64,000 nt of DNA from Alkaliphilus oremlandii OhILAs (GTDB taxonomy: Bacteria > Bacillota > Clostridia > Peptostreptococcales > Natronincolaceae), in assembly GCF_000018325.1 (NCBI RefSeq), contig NC_009922.1, positions 2,356,001-2,420,000 on the forward strand, given 5' to 3'. Each line of letters opens with the position of its first letter. Positions within the stretch are counted from its first letter, which is position 1. Shown piece after piece: positions 18,201-25,810 of this stretch. Position numbers and translations under genes: made by a program. The notes under the pieces were generated by a model. The model had not been told where the DNA came from. It was given only the letters and a program-made list of their open reading frames with translations, and did no database searches.

Positions 18201-19040
18201 CATATTGATGGTAGCAATATCCATTAGACAATCCTCTCGATTACTGCCATTATATACAAAATCTCTATCTGCTAAGTAAGCTTGATATGCATTCTTTACC
18301 GGTTCATTCATTGGCTTGTCCTCAATTTCCACCCCACGAATGGCAGTTAAGAAAGTGGTATGGCGACAATGGTCGGACCAGTAAGTATCAATTACTTTTA
18401 GTTCCGTAATGGTAGGGTTTCGTTTCTCATTATTTTTAAAATAATTTCGAATAAAAATTAAATCCTTTGTTGTCATAGCAAATCCCATGGTTTCTCTATA
18501 TCTTCCAATTTCTTCATCATCTAAATCCATAAATCCATTCACGATTTCCACCTTATTTGGAGTGGCAAACTTCATTTTTAAGGTAGGTGGAATCTCGAAA
18601 GGTACCTCTCTCGATTCTACTGGATTAATCAGATAAGCTTTAATACGGTTAAAATCTTCATCGCTGAGATTTCCCCTTACAGCAATAATCTTGGATGTAG
18701 CAATGGTAGGTGCATCCTCTAAAGTGATGATGGCAATACATTGCCTTGCAGAATCTGCTCTTTGATCGTACTGCCCTGGAAGCAATTCAAATCGAAAGGA
18801 TCTCTCATTCTCTCCAATGTAAATATGATCTTCAAAAACCATATCAACATTGGGCTCCGATAAAACAAGTCCTTTAATATCCTCTAATTTGTCCATGTTT
18901 ACATTCTCTATATCGTAAACATTGATAATTCTAAGTTCTTCCAAACGATCCATGTTGAGCGTATTTTTAAGGTCTGCTTTTAAGCTTTGGGCTTCCACAT
19001 TAAATCCATGTTTTTTTTCAACATAAATTCTTTTAACCAT
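15294..19040 (-). CDS. purL: Phosphoribosylformylglycinamidine synthase, large single-chain form
   Basis: A 1248-residue single-chain FGAM synthase. The N-terminal and AIR-synthase-like halves contain T-H-N-H-P-T-E-I-E-P-F-G-G-A near residue 330 and G-G-R-T-G-R-D-G-V-G-G-A-T. The C-terminal glutaminase has the nucleophile in G-I-C-N-G-F-Q-A-L and the H/E pair in S-H-G-E-G-R-F. It converts FGAR to FGAM in purine synthesis. This is the long form, not the Bacillus three-subunit PurL/PurQ/PurS set. GGAGGAG precedes the ATG. No other pur gene is adjacent. Confidence 0.97.
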   Translation of the reverse strand: MVKRIYVEKKHGFNVEAQSLKADLKNTLNMDRLEELRIINVYDIENVNMDKLEDIKGLVLSEPNVDMVFEDHIYIGENERSFRFELLPGQYDQRADSARQCIAIITLEDAPTIATSKIIAVRGNLSDEDFNRIKAYLINPVESREVPFEIPPTLKMKFATPNKVEIVNGFMDLDDEEIGRYRETMGFAMTTKDLIFIRNYFKNNEKRNPTITELKVIDTYWSDHCRHTTFLTAIRGVEIEDKPMNEPVKNAYQAYLADRDFVYNGSNREDCLMDIATINMKSMRKKGELQDLDVSEEINACSIEIPVDIDGKTEPWLLMFKNETHNHPTEIEPFGGAATCLGGAIRDPLSGRSYVYHSMRVTGAADPTVPLRETLEGKLPQKVITQQAAAGFSSYGNQIGLATGMVSEVYDPDFVAKRMEVGAVVGAAPKENVVREKPVAGDVILLVGGRTGRDGVGGATGSSKEHDEDSLASCGAEVQKGNPPVERKIQRLFRIPELSKMIKRCNDFGAGGVSVAIGELADSLEINLDAVQKKYEGLDGTEIAISESQERMAVVVAPENVEEFKRYCQEENLEVSHVANVTDTGRLIMKWQGQEILNLSRAFLDTNGVKGESKVYIEAPKKEQYFNRQPVASVKEAWLNTLNDLNVCSQKGLVERFDNTIGAGTVLMPFGGIHYNTPIQAMVAKLPVLKGETNTGSMMSYGYDPQLAKWSPFHGALYAVVDSVARIVATGGDHKNIRLSLQEYFEKLGNAPEKWGKPYSALLGASYAQTQFNIAAIGGKDSMSGTFKDINVPPSLISFAVTPVDVRKVVSPELKEKNMKLVYFYAERDQNEVVNFTKLLQGYDVITQYVNEEKIRSSYAVGKGGLCAAVSKMAFGNGIGVSLMEREELNIFEESYGSIVLEVSEPIAKELIKKEGFRIIGETKEEAVFEIGNVVIPMGEALSAWTSKLEPIFPTIHREEMLEKPVKVSYTERMVKGPAIQVAKPRVFIPAFPGTNCEIDTQRAFDKAGAITEIMVFKNLRKEDILSSIDEMVDKIKNAQIIALPGGFSAGDEPDGSGKFIASVFRNPKIAEAVMDLLNHRDGLMIGICNGFQALIKLGLLPYGEIRDLNEDAPTLTFNKINRHVSRMANVRVASVKSPWFANEEVDNVYQTAFSHGEGRFYGNEEVIQALILNGQVATQYVDREGEPTYDGQYNINGSIGAIEGITSLDGRILGKMGHVERVGNNVHKNIYGNKDFKIFEAGVQYFK

Positions 19041-19053
19041 GATCTATCTCCTC

Positions 19054-19180
19054 CATAATTTTCAAAATAATGATTCGAAATATCTCCTCCTTATATTGTA
19101 GCACGTTTTTGTTCGAAATCAATTTATTATTTGATATATATCGAATATTATTTTTTTAAAAAAATAAAATATTCGTATTT
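19054..19180 (-). promoter_or_regulatory. purL promoter region with palindrome
   Basis: On the minus strand TTGATT, 16 bases and TACAAT make a plausible promoter at about 19090-19125, with a TTCGAACAAAA segment inside the spacer that weakly recalls a PurR half-box. Upstream, 19142-19175 is an imperfect palindrome (CGAATATT arms around a T/A run) that could be an operator. No purine riboswitch core was found. The regulator assignment is speculative. Confidence 0.4.
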
Positions 19181-19334
19181 TATTTTTGTTATTTCTATTA
19201 TTATGGATATAGGGCTCTCCCAATAAAGTTGTCAATGTATCTTTATCATTTTTTTACATTTTCTATCATTTTTATTATAAAATCTCAATAGTACGACAGG
19301 ATGCTTCAATAATTACAGAAAAGGGGTATAGGAG

Positions 19335-19502
19335 ATGGATTATAGATCTAGTCTATTGAAACTAATTAAGGAAATCGAAGACACGAAAGAAGAGTTGAAT
19401 GCTTTAATAAGAAAAAAGGGGTATCAATTGACAGACAAGGAGGTGATTCAACTGAGCGAGTTTCTTGACCAACTTTTATCTGAGTACCATAATTTAGAAT
19501 AA
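19335..19502 (+). CDS. Spo0E-like sporulation regulatory phosphatase
   Basis: A 55-residue protein. The Spo0E signature is the segment L-S-E-F-L-D-Q-L-L-S-E-Y near the end, matching the family S-x-x-L-D-x-L-I-x-x-Y, preceded by an N-terminal helix with the expected I-E-x-x-x-x-x-L spacing. Such proteins dephosphorylate Spo0A~P and delay sporulation. AGGGG precedes the ATG by eight bases, and a strong terminator follows. One oddity: the common S-Q before L-D is S-E-F here. Confidence 0.82.
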   Translation: MDYRSSLLKLIKEIEDTKEELNALIRKKGYQLTDKEVIQLSEFLDQLLSEYHNLE

Positions 19503-19540
19503 ATATTTAGAGAGACAAATATAACCTGTTGTACTGGAAT

Positions 19541-19583
19541 AAAAATAAGTTGTAGAGATATATAATCTCTACAACTTATTTTT
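19541..19583. terminator. Bidirectional intrinsic terminator
   Basis: Arms 19541-19559 and 19565-19583 are perfect 19-base inverted repeats bounded by A and T runs. It ends the spo0E-like gene on plus and nagB on minus. Confidence 0.9.
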
Positions 19584-19586
19584 ATT

Positions 19587-20312
19587 CTAAAGTAGACTAG
19601 CTGCTTCTTTATCAATAATTAATATGACATCAGGATGCGCCTGAATCATGGATGCTGGTACCATTGGATTCAAATATCCATTGGTCATTTCCTTGATCGC
19701 TTCTGCTTTATTCTTTCCATTGGCCATTAATATAATCTTTTTAGCACCTAAAATTGTTCCAATTCCCATGGATAAGGCTTTTGTTGGAACATCCTCTTCT
19801 TTTTGAAAGAACCGACTATTATCCTGAATGGTCTTTTCTGTTAGCTCTACCAAATGGGTTTTCATGCTTAATTTATGATCTGGTTCATTAAATCCAATAT
19901 GTCCATTAGCACCAATCCCTAATATTTGCAGATCAATTCCTCCGGCATTTCGAATTTTTTCTTCATATGCTAAGCATTCCTTCTCTACATCTTCAGCCAT
20001 ACCATTTGGAATATGAACTCGTTCCAAAGGTACATTGATATGATTGAATAAGTTCTCCATCATATAAGTATAGTAACTACTTTCGTTGGTTTTTGGTAGT
20101 CCATAATATTCATCCAGATTAAATGTCGTTATCTGTGAGAAATCGATGATGCCTTCTTTAAACAGATCTACTAATTCCTTATACATTCCAGCTGGCGTGC
20201 TACCTGTGGCTAGACCCAAAACACCTGCTGGGTTAGATACCACTTGACTTGCAACGATTAAGGCAGCTTTTTTGCTCATAGCTTCGTAATTTTCTTCTAC
20301 GTGTATAATCAT
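19587..20312 (-). CDS. nagB: Glucosamine-6-phosphate deaminase
   Basis: A 241-residue deaminase, beginning at the ATG preceded by GGGGAG (20312). The typical NagB length supports that choice over an in-frame extension to 20411. Motifs: G-L-A-T-G-S-T-P near residue 35, T-F-N-L-D-E-Y near 66, catalytic region G-I-G-A-N-G-H-I-G-F-N-E-P near residue 130. It converts glucosamine-6-phosphate to fructose-6-phosphate and ammonia. No nagA or regulator gene lies beside it. Confidence 0.95.
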   Translation of the reverse strand: MIIHVEENYEAMSKKAALIVASQVVSNPAGVLGLATGSTPAGMYKELVDLFKEGIIDFSQITTFNLDEYYGLPKTNESSYYTYMMENLFNHINVPLERVHIPNGMAEDVEKECLAYEEKIRNAGGIDLQILGIGANGHIGFNEPDHKLSMKTHLVELTEKTIQDNSRFFQKEEDVPTKALSMGIGTILGAKKIILMANGKNKAEAIKEMTNGYLNPMVPASMIQAHPDVILIIDKEAASLL

Positions 20313-20460
20313 TGTTCCACTCCCCACCATTCTTTCTATATTCAAACCATTTCTTATCCTTATAATATTATAAATTAAACTGATTAAAAATGTATATAAT
20401 TTTTTACGCAATGGAAGGCTTCTCTAGTTTATAGCTATACCCCATTCTAATCAAAAATAT

Positions 20461-21009
20461 TTATTGCTCAAATAGTTGATTCTGTTTTTGTAATTTTCGC
20501 CTTTTACTGTAAATTTGTATACAGCCATATCCTGTCAATAGCCCAAAAGCTGCACAAAGTATGCCGATCCAAAGGTTCGCTAACGTTGCACCCATAGCAA
20601 AATATAAGAAAAGATTATTGATACCATTAGAGATATTAAAAATTGAACATACGGCAATAAGAGATAAGATTCGATTTAAATGCTTTATCCGGGAGCTACA
20701 ATCAGAATATAAATCAAAGGCTCCTTTAGATTTCTTCTTTCTAAAATAAACCCAGCGAAAAATTGCTCCCAAATATTCCGCATCTGTTTCCTCTACAAAC
20801 TGAATATATCGTTTGCTTTCAGCATGTGTCGGAAGGTTTTCTAATAGCTCTAGGCGAACCTCGTATTCCCCCGGCGTACTCTCCTCGAAGGTATATTTGC
20901 AAAAGCCTATGGCTACAAGGGCAAGCCCCTTGGCTGCCATTTCATTGAGCCATTGTTCTTCCCTATCAAAGCTCCAAGCCCAAAACCATTTGTAAACCGT
21001 CTTTCTCAT
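20461..21009 (-). CDS. DUF2812 membrane protein, PadR partner
   Basis: A 182-residue protein of the DUF2812 type. It starts with W-F-W-A-W-S-F-D-R-E-E-Q-W-L-N-E-M-A-A-K-G-L, and two hydrophobic helices follow at about residues 114-130 and 138-160. Its start overlaps the stop codon of the padR gene by four bases, the usual DUF2812 arrangement. Function unknown. Such pairs behave as membrane protein plus self-regulator in many Firmicutes. Confidence 0.82.
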   Translation of the reverse strand: MRKTVYKWFWAWSFDREEQWLNEMAAKGLALVAIGFCKYTFEESTPGEYEVRLELLENLPTHAESKRYIQFVEETDAEYLGAIFRWVYFRKKKSKGAFDLYSDCSSRIKHLNRILSLIAVCSIFNISNGINNLFLYFAMGATLANLWIGILCAAFGLLTGYGCIQIYSKRRKLQKQNQLFEQ

Positions 21010-21329
21010 TTTTCTACACCTCCTAAAATATTGTTTCCGTTTGTTAGTAGTTCATTGAGACGAATTATCTCATTTTGAAGCACTTCTTTTCCTAATGTGG
21101 TGATTTCATACTCTTTTTTTCTGCTGCCTTTTTCTTCAGGAAGTGCGATGATCCATCCTTTTTCAAGCATTGTATTGATTGCTCCATAAAGGGTACCCGC
21201 AGCTAAACGTACTCTACCATTGGAAAGCGCCTCTACATTCTGCATAATTCCGTAGCCATGCATGGGAGCAACCAGAGAAAGTAGGATATAGTACACTGCC
21301 TCCGTTAATGCACCTGCTATTATACTCAT
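21006..21329 (-). CDS. PadR-family transcriptional regulator
   Basis: A 107-residue PadR winged-helix protein starting at the ATG of M-S-I-I-A-G-A-L-T-E, with GGAGG before it. The core motifs M-H-G-Y-G-I-M and A-A-G-T-L-Y-G-A-I are typical, followed by the wing E-E-K-G-S-R-K-K-E-Y. An upstream in-frame extension to 21467 would read through the promoter and is rejected. It probably represses its own promoter through the palindrome at 21351-21372. Confidence 0.9.
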   Translation of the reverse strand: MSIIAGALTEAVYYILLSLVAPMHGYGIMQNVEALSNGRVRLAAGTLYGAINTMLEKGWIIALPEEKGSRKKEYEITTLGKEVLQNEIIRLNELLTNGNNILGGVEK

Positions 21330-21350
21330 ATTTTCCTCCCTTATTAATTC

Positions 21351-21422
21351 GTCCAACGATATATCGTTAGACGTTATATTGGTGTGTGATATAAGTATAT
21401 CGGCTGACGATACAATTGTCAA
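21351..21422 (-). promoter_or_regulatory. padR promoter and palindromic operator
   Basis: On minus, TTGACA (21417-21422), a 17-base spacer and TATACT (21394-21399) form a near-perfect housekeeping promoter. Downstream, before the ribosome site, 21351-21372 is a 22-base palindrome (GTCYAACGATATATCGTTRGAC, one mismatch pair), and a GTATCGTC half-site lies within the spacer. PadR binding there would block transcription of the padR-DUF2812 operon. Confidence 0.8.
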
Positions 21423-21429
21423 TATCTTC

Positions 21430-21466
21430 AAAAAAATATTGCAGACATTAAATCTGCAATATTTCA
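21430..21466 (-). terminator. Intrinsic terminator
   Basis: Arms AAATATTGCAGA and TCTGCAATATTT with a seven-T run on the minus strand. It isolates the padR promoter from the genes upstream. Confidence 0.75.
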
Positions 21467-21499
21467 ATTTTTCTCGTATTAATTTATATAATTTAAAAC

Positions 21500-21583
21500 C
21501 TAAGAAGATTTTTTAGTTTTTATAATATCTTTGATCATTGTCATATCAAACCCTGCTAAAATTCCAAGGATAAAAATCTTCAT
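21500..21583 (-). CDS. Possible 27-residue peptide
   Basis: AGGAGG stands seven bases before an ATG that opens a 27-codon frame (start M-K-I-F-I-L-G-I-L-A-G-F, end K-T-K-K-S-S), with a hydrophobic N-terminal half and a basic tail. It follows the membrane-tethered binding protein gene by about 85 bases and precedes a terminator, so it could be co-transcribed. The strong ribosome site is the only support. Confidence 0.4.
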   Translation of the reverse strand: MKIFILGILAGFDMTMIKDIIKTKKSS

Positions 21584-21668
21584 AACGGTTTCCTCCTATA
21601 CTTAATCTCATAAAATGGATTCTACCCTATAATTACCAACCCTCATCATACGAGTGCATATAAAAGAA

Positions 21669-23264
21669 TTACTCCTTTCTATGCTCCGCAACATATCCTG
21701 TGTTTTCAATCAAAATTTGTCCTTCTTCCGATAGTATCCATTGAATAAATTTATCTACGTTTTCATCGTCATTAGACTTTAACGTAACTGCATAAACTGG
21801 AACAGTAAATGGGTAGGTCTTATTCCGTATATTTCCAGGTGAAGGCTCTATTCCGTCTATTGATATCCTTTTAATTTGATTGTTTTTAACCATTTCCGAT
21901 GAATAATACATAAAGGAATATCCAATTGAATTGATAGCATTTTTATAGTTTGCAACTCGGCTGATAATTTCGCCCATACCGCCAGCATAGGTTTCTTCCG
22001 TAGGGGCTAGCATTGGTACCTCTTTCATTACACGATTTTGCATTACGGTTTGGCTTCCAGAGTTCTCGGGTCTCTGATATGGCAATATACGCTTGTTTTG
22101 TCCATTAACTTCCTTCCAATTGGTGATATTTCCAGAATATATCTCCTGGATCTGTTTTATTGTAAGGTTATCCACTGGATTTTTAACATTTGTAAAAAAT
22201 ACGAATGCCTCACTTGCGATCGGTGTTAATGCAAATCCATCACCTTTCGATTCTATTAATTCCCTATGGTTCTTTGAAGGCTCTGCTGCAAATATAATAT
22301 CGGTTTCACCATTGATTAGCCGTTCATATGCGTTACTGGTTTTTGTACATTGTACGATATTCAGTGGATACTCCTCACTGGATACAAATGCCGAATATAT
22401 ATCTTTATCTGTATTGTTCTCGTTTTCTTTATAATAATTACCTAACCCAGTATATACAGCTTCTACAAAAGCTGCATATACTGGATAAGCGGCCGTTGCT
22501 CCATCAAGGCGGGGCATATCATTAAAGTTGTTAAACTGCAAGGATGCTGTTTTATCTAGCTTCGCAAGTCCATTATTCTCTTTAAATGGTGCAATTCTAT
22601 AAAGATCATACTCACTTAAATCGGTGCCTATGGTGGATTCTCCATATCGAATTTCAATGATACCATTGGTTACAATATCTTTAGCAACCAATCCTGAAAA
22701 AGCTATGGGGATAATAAGCACAAGAGCATACATTCTATGTACTTTCACTAAGGTACGATTTGAATCTACTTTAGATCGGAATTCATTTAGATGTATTCCT
22801 AAAGCAAAGCCTGTATACGCCATCAGCTCTGCTATCATTGCAAGATGATAAAATCCACTAAAAAATAATATAAAATGAAATATAATTAAAATTGGATTTT
22901 TAAACAGATATGCGCCCCATAAACCAGAATTATAATTTTGAGGTGATACAATAACTGCAAGCGCTGCAAAAACTAAAGTATAGATAATTGGTATAAGGAC
23001 TGCTGTATATATTCGTTTCATAGATGCAGCTTTATTGCCGATATTTTGCTTGAAAATATAGCCAACTATACTGCCAATTAGAAGAGGAACAGAAAAAGCG
23101 ATTAGTAAATAGATAAATCTCCCTGTATCTTTCCCTATATCTTGTGGCAAAAGCTGCCCGCCCAATACTCTAAGAGCACCAATTAAACCTAAGGTCAGTA
23201 TTACTGGAATAAGTACCATCTGCACTGCTAAAGACGATTTTACGTAGCTTTTATTTGGCTTCAA
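21669..23264 (-). CDS. Membrane-tethered PstS-like substrate-binding protein
   Basis: A 531-residue protein in two parts. Residues 10-200 hold about five membrane helices. From about residue 225 to the end is a PstS-type periplasmic-binding domain with M-P-R-L-D-G-A-T-A-A-Y-P-V-Y near 250, F-A-A-E-P-S-K-N, and E-N-S-G-S-Q-T-V-M-Q near 430. Normal PstS proteins are anchored as lipoproteins, so a multi-helix anchor is notable. No pst permease or ATPase gene is nearby; small membrane-protein genes flank it. It may sense or scavenge phosphate or another anion. The ligand is unproven. Confidence 0.72.
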   Translation of the reverse strand: MKPNKSYVKSSLAVQMVLIPVILTLGLIGALRVLGGQLLPQDIGKDTGRFIYLLIAFSVPLLIGSIVGYIFKQNIGNKAASMKRIYTAVLIPIIYTLVFAALAVIVSPQNYNSGLWGAYLFKNPILIIFHFILFFSGFYHLAMIAELMAYTGFALGIHLNEFRSKVDSNRTLVKVHRMYALVLIIPIAFSGLVAKDIVTNGIIEIRYGESTIGTDLSEYDLYRIAPFKENNGLAKLDKTASLQFNNFNDMPRLDGATAAYPVYAAFVEAVYTGLGNYYKENENNTDKDIYSAFVSSEEYPLNIVQCTKTSNAYERLINGETDIIFAAEPSKNHRELIESKGDGFALTPIASEAFVFFTNVKNPVDNLTIKQIQEIYSGNITNWKEVNGQNKRILPYQRPENSGSQTVMQNRVMKEVPMLAPTEETYAGGMGEIISRVANYKNAINSIGYSFMYYSSEMVKNNQIKRISIDGIEPSPGNIRNKTYPFTVPVYAVTLKSNDDENVDKFIQWILSEEGQILIENTGYVAEHRKE

Positions 23265-23288
23265 TGATTGTCCCTCCTAAAAAAATTG

Positions 23289-23600
23289 TCATTTATTTCT
23301 CTTTGTTATAAATTGATATATCTTTTGAAAAATCTTATTTATCAATAGGATCAAACCGATATGGGGTACTATATACCATACATTCCGTACTATATTACAA
23401 TAAATTTCGGTTGATTTATAAGGGATTAAGTGTGTCAAAGTATCGATTAATCCAAATACAATGAAGAATAGGCCAGTAGTAATCCATATTATATTACTAT
23501 TTTTCATCTTGAAAATTGTTGTAATTCCGTAGTAATGCAGAAAAGTAGCACATAATGTAGATGTTAATATAACGAAAGCTGGATCATATCTTAACAACAT
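23289..23600 (-). CDS. Small membrane protein, hypothetical
   Basis: A 103-residue protein with about three hydrophobic helices (residues 8-25, 36-58, 74-90) and a basic C-terminal tail. It lies 24 bases upstream of the tethered binding protein gene on the same strand and is probably part of the same transcript. I recognise no family. Confidence 0.6.
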   Translation of the reverse strand: MLLRYDPAFVILTSTLCATFLHYYGITTIFKMKNSNIIWITTGLFFIVFGLIDTLTHLIPYKSTEIYCNIVRNVWYIVPHIGLILLINKIFQKIYQFITKRNK

Positions 23601-23659
23601 AATTCGAGAATCCTCCCCTTTCGTTGTTAAGTATTGTTAGTCTTACTTATCAATATTCT

Positions 23660-23938
23660 TTAATTACCTTCACTTTTAAATGACAATACAATAAATAATA
23701 TTCCGATTAGACCAAATGAAGCAAATAAAAACTTATCTATGGTATGTAGATATCTAAATTGTAACAGAGGATATGCTTCTACACTTTCTCCCCCTAGAAC
23801 CTTTGTTTTCCAAGTGATTAACTGAAAGTATCTACCAATGTTTAAAAAAGAACCACTTAAGATTAAAAAAATACTACCTAATACTAACCGTGATTTTTTT
23901 ATTTTAAGCTCCCCCTCTCTTCCTTCCCTTGATATCAT
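23660..23938 (-). CDS. Small two-helix membrane protein, hypothetical
   Basis: A 92-residue protein with hydrophobic helices at about residues 19-38 and 69-86. The start at 23938 follows AAAGGAA. It sits in a run of minus-strand genes for membrane and lipoproteins between 21.7 and 25 kb. Not recognised. Confidence 0.55.
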   Translation of the reverse strand: MISREGREGELKIKKSRLVLGSIFLILSGSFLNIGRYFQLITWKTKVLGGESVEAYPLLQFRYLHTIDKFLFASFGLIGILFIVLSFKSEGN

Positions 23939-23973
23939 TATATTCCTTTCTTCAATTTTTGAATTGATGATAT

Positions 23974-24432
23974 CTAGAAGCCAACTGTGTGCAAATTGCC
24001 CGCACTTGCTTTAAAGCTTAAGTCTATTTGTGCTTTATTTGCTCCCACTAATTTAACTCTATAACTTCCCCTTTCCAACGCTAACGTAATGTTTTCTTCT
24101 TGCTCTTGAATCTTATTCTCTTTATTTTCAACAATCGTTTCTAGCCTTCCTTCTGGATGCACCAAAACTAACTTTGCTTTTCCTTCAGTTACAGATAATT
24201 TATATGAAATTTCAACATTTATATCTTCTTTCGCATCATATGTCCATATGGTATCCATTCCTTCAAATTCTAATTGACCTATATATTCTTGATTGTCTAC
24301 CCTCTGTTGTTCTTCGTTTAAATTAAAGGAATTGGTATCACTAGAAATTTTACTATCATTTGAATATAGTGAATTCATTCCACATCCTGTAAGGATTACA
24401 GCACACATCAAAAATATTATCCACTTTTTCAT
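23974..24432 (-). CDS. Small lipoprotein, hypothetical
   Basis: A 152-residue lipoprotein. The signal region M-K-K-W-I-I-F-L-M-C-A-V-I-L ends in lipobox L-T-G-C near residue 17. The mature part is rich in acidic residues and ends without a known domain. It is first in the likely minus-strand unit with the two small membrane-protein genes and the tethered binding protein gene. Function unknown. Confidence 0.65.
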   Translation of the reverse strand: MKKWIIFLMCAVILTGCGMNSLYSNDSKISSDTNSFNLNEEQQRVDNQEYIGQLEFEGMDTIWTYDAKEDINVEISYKLSVTEGKAKLVLVHPEGRLETIVENKENKIQEQEENITLALERGSYRVKLVGANKAQIDLSFKASAGNLHTVGF

Positions 24433-24560
24433 TTCAATCTCTCCTCATGATTATTTATATAATTTGCAATTTAAATTGTATAAGGATTTCTTAGTTTATA
24501 TAATTGACTTAAGTACAATTCTTGAATGAAATATATGTTTGTTTTCTATTTTTTATCATT

Positions 24561-24905
24561 CTAACTCATATTGAAATATCTTGAGAAACTAGAGACAATG
24601 CCTAGATAACAGCTAACATAAGTAAAATTCAAACTAGAAGAGATCATTTCATATGCTATTATGACTAAAATTATTATAATTACCTCAATTATTTTGTAGT
24701 CAGTAATTTTTAGTATAATTTTTTCTAATTTTAGACTCTTAATAAATAGATCTCCAATTAGTAAGGTCATGTAATAAACTACTATTAATTTAAAAGTCTC
24801 TTGAAATGCTACTGAATCATTTTTAAGTATAAATAACAACAATAATATGCTAGGAAATACCAATAATGAATACAATTTATTTACATCAATTTTCTTAATT
24901 AACAT
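24561..24905 (-). CDS. Hypothetical polytopic membrane protein
   Basis: A 114-residue protein with three or four hydrophobic helices, starting at ATG 24905 because AAAGGAG precedes it with good spacing. An in-frame extension to 24950 reads through the ribosome site. Very AT-rich codon use, similar to the accessory island that follows. No family recognised. Confidence 0.5.
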   Translation of the reverse strand: MLIKKIDVNKLYSLLVFPSILLLLFILKNDSVAFQETFKLIVVYYMTLLIGDLFIKSLKLEKIILKITDYKIIEVIIIILVIIAYEMISSSLNFTYVSCYLGIVSSFSRYFNMS

Positions 24906-24950
24906 AAAATTCTCCTTTGAACTTAGTGCCTTTCCTGCTTCGCTTATCAT

Positions 24951-25242
24951 AATATGGTTTTATTAAAACAAATCCATTCTTATAAGGCATGCAAATCAAA
25001 ATATAAATTTTTATCAAACATAGTTTTTAATATTTAGTGTCCATAATTAGGTTTTCTATAAAATTAGTTAAAACTTTCTTTTCTTCGAACTTCAAAGCTC
25101 TTGTAGATTAGCTTATATTATGGACTTACCAGTAATTTTCTAATTCTGTCTGGTTTTATTGCCAGGATTTTACTGAAAAATCTATCAACCAAAAGTGGGT
25201 ACCTGCTATTACTTGTATTGATGGACTTATACTTTTTCATGT
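24951..25242. other. AT-rich region with possible gene remnant
   Basis: No intact gene. On the minus strand a roughly 40-codon frame (start M-K-K-Y-K-S-I-N) lies at about 25117-25239, without a good ribosome site. It may be a remnant of a mobile gene that adjoined the RAYT-like fragment to its right. Confidence 0.25.
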
Positions 25243-25513
25243 CTAAGCTATTGAACTAAGTCCAGCATGATTTATCATTAAGCAATATGCATATACCTTA
25301 AACCCTGATTTTTCCTTTGATTTTCTAACATACTCAAGAAATTTTTCATAGTCAAAATCTTTCAAGAAAATATCTCTTTCGTCTATTCCTCTAAGTATTA
25401 TATAATATATTTTTGTTTCGCTTTTTTCTCTTGCTATTCTTGCCATTTTTTTCACCCATTTTTATTCTATCATGCCAGCTAGCGTGTGGCAAACAAAGCA
25501 TCTCCTTGGCTTC
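25243..25513 (-). pseudogene. RAYT/IS200-like transposase fragment, copy A
   Basis: Only the first 58 or so residues of the transposase remain (M-A-R-I-A-R-E-K-S-E-T-K-I-Y-Y-I-I-L-R-G), up to the segment that should hold the HUH metal-binding motif. The HVH seen in copy D is replaced by N-H-A-G. The right end GTGTGGCAAACAAAG...CCTTGGC, shared with copies B and D, is intact at about 25490-25513. The left side is lost. Inactive. Confidence 0.8.
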
Positions 25514-25594
25514 TTCCTTTGGCTTTTTATAAAGGAAAGGAGCTATCTTTCCATGATTTTTAAAATCATTTTAAGACAGCCCCTTTTTATTTTG

Positions 25595-25783
25595 TTATTT
25601 TTCTTTAGTTGCATCATAAATAACTAATAACCCTAATATAAAAGATAATGTTCTCATTACAAATTCAGCGATTAATAGTCCACCCATAGTTTTACTAGGA
25701 TCATAGAATAAATTACCTTTTATTATAGCTGGAGTTAATATAATTAAAATTCCTAATACATATTTTATAATATTTTTTAACAT
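25595..25783 (-). CDS. Small two-helix membrane protein
   Basis: A 62-residue hydrophobic protein, helices at about residues 5-22 and 35-57, downstream of the secreted protein gene at 25811 by 27 bases on the same strand. Two such neighbours suggest a small unit, for example a secreted factor and its protective membrane partner, but this is only a guess. No family recognised. Confidence 0.5.
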   Translation of the reverse strand: MLKNIIKYVLGILIILTPAIIKGNLFYDPSKTMGGLLIAEFVMRTLSFILGLLVIYDATKEK

Positions 25784-25810
25784 TTAATCACTCCAATTTT
25801 ATAGAAAAAT

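Noticed and set aside
19041..19180. Purine riboswitch upstream of purL
   Set aside because: I could not find the conserved purine aptamer core; only a promoter-like and palindromic sequence is visible.
21330..21467. N-terminal extension of PadR
   Set aside because: It would translate the promoter and operator; the family-typical start is M-S-I-I-A-G with GGAGG in front.
21500..21583. Small peptide as a second AgrD
   Set aside because: It lacks the C-terminal charged E-P tail and any neighbouring agrB.
23974..24432. Lipoprotein as the missing TupA or PstS binding protein
   Set aside because: Only about 150 residues, with none of the binding-protein motifs.
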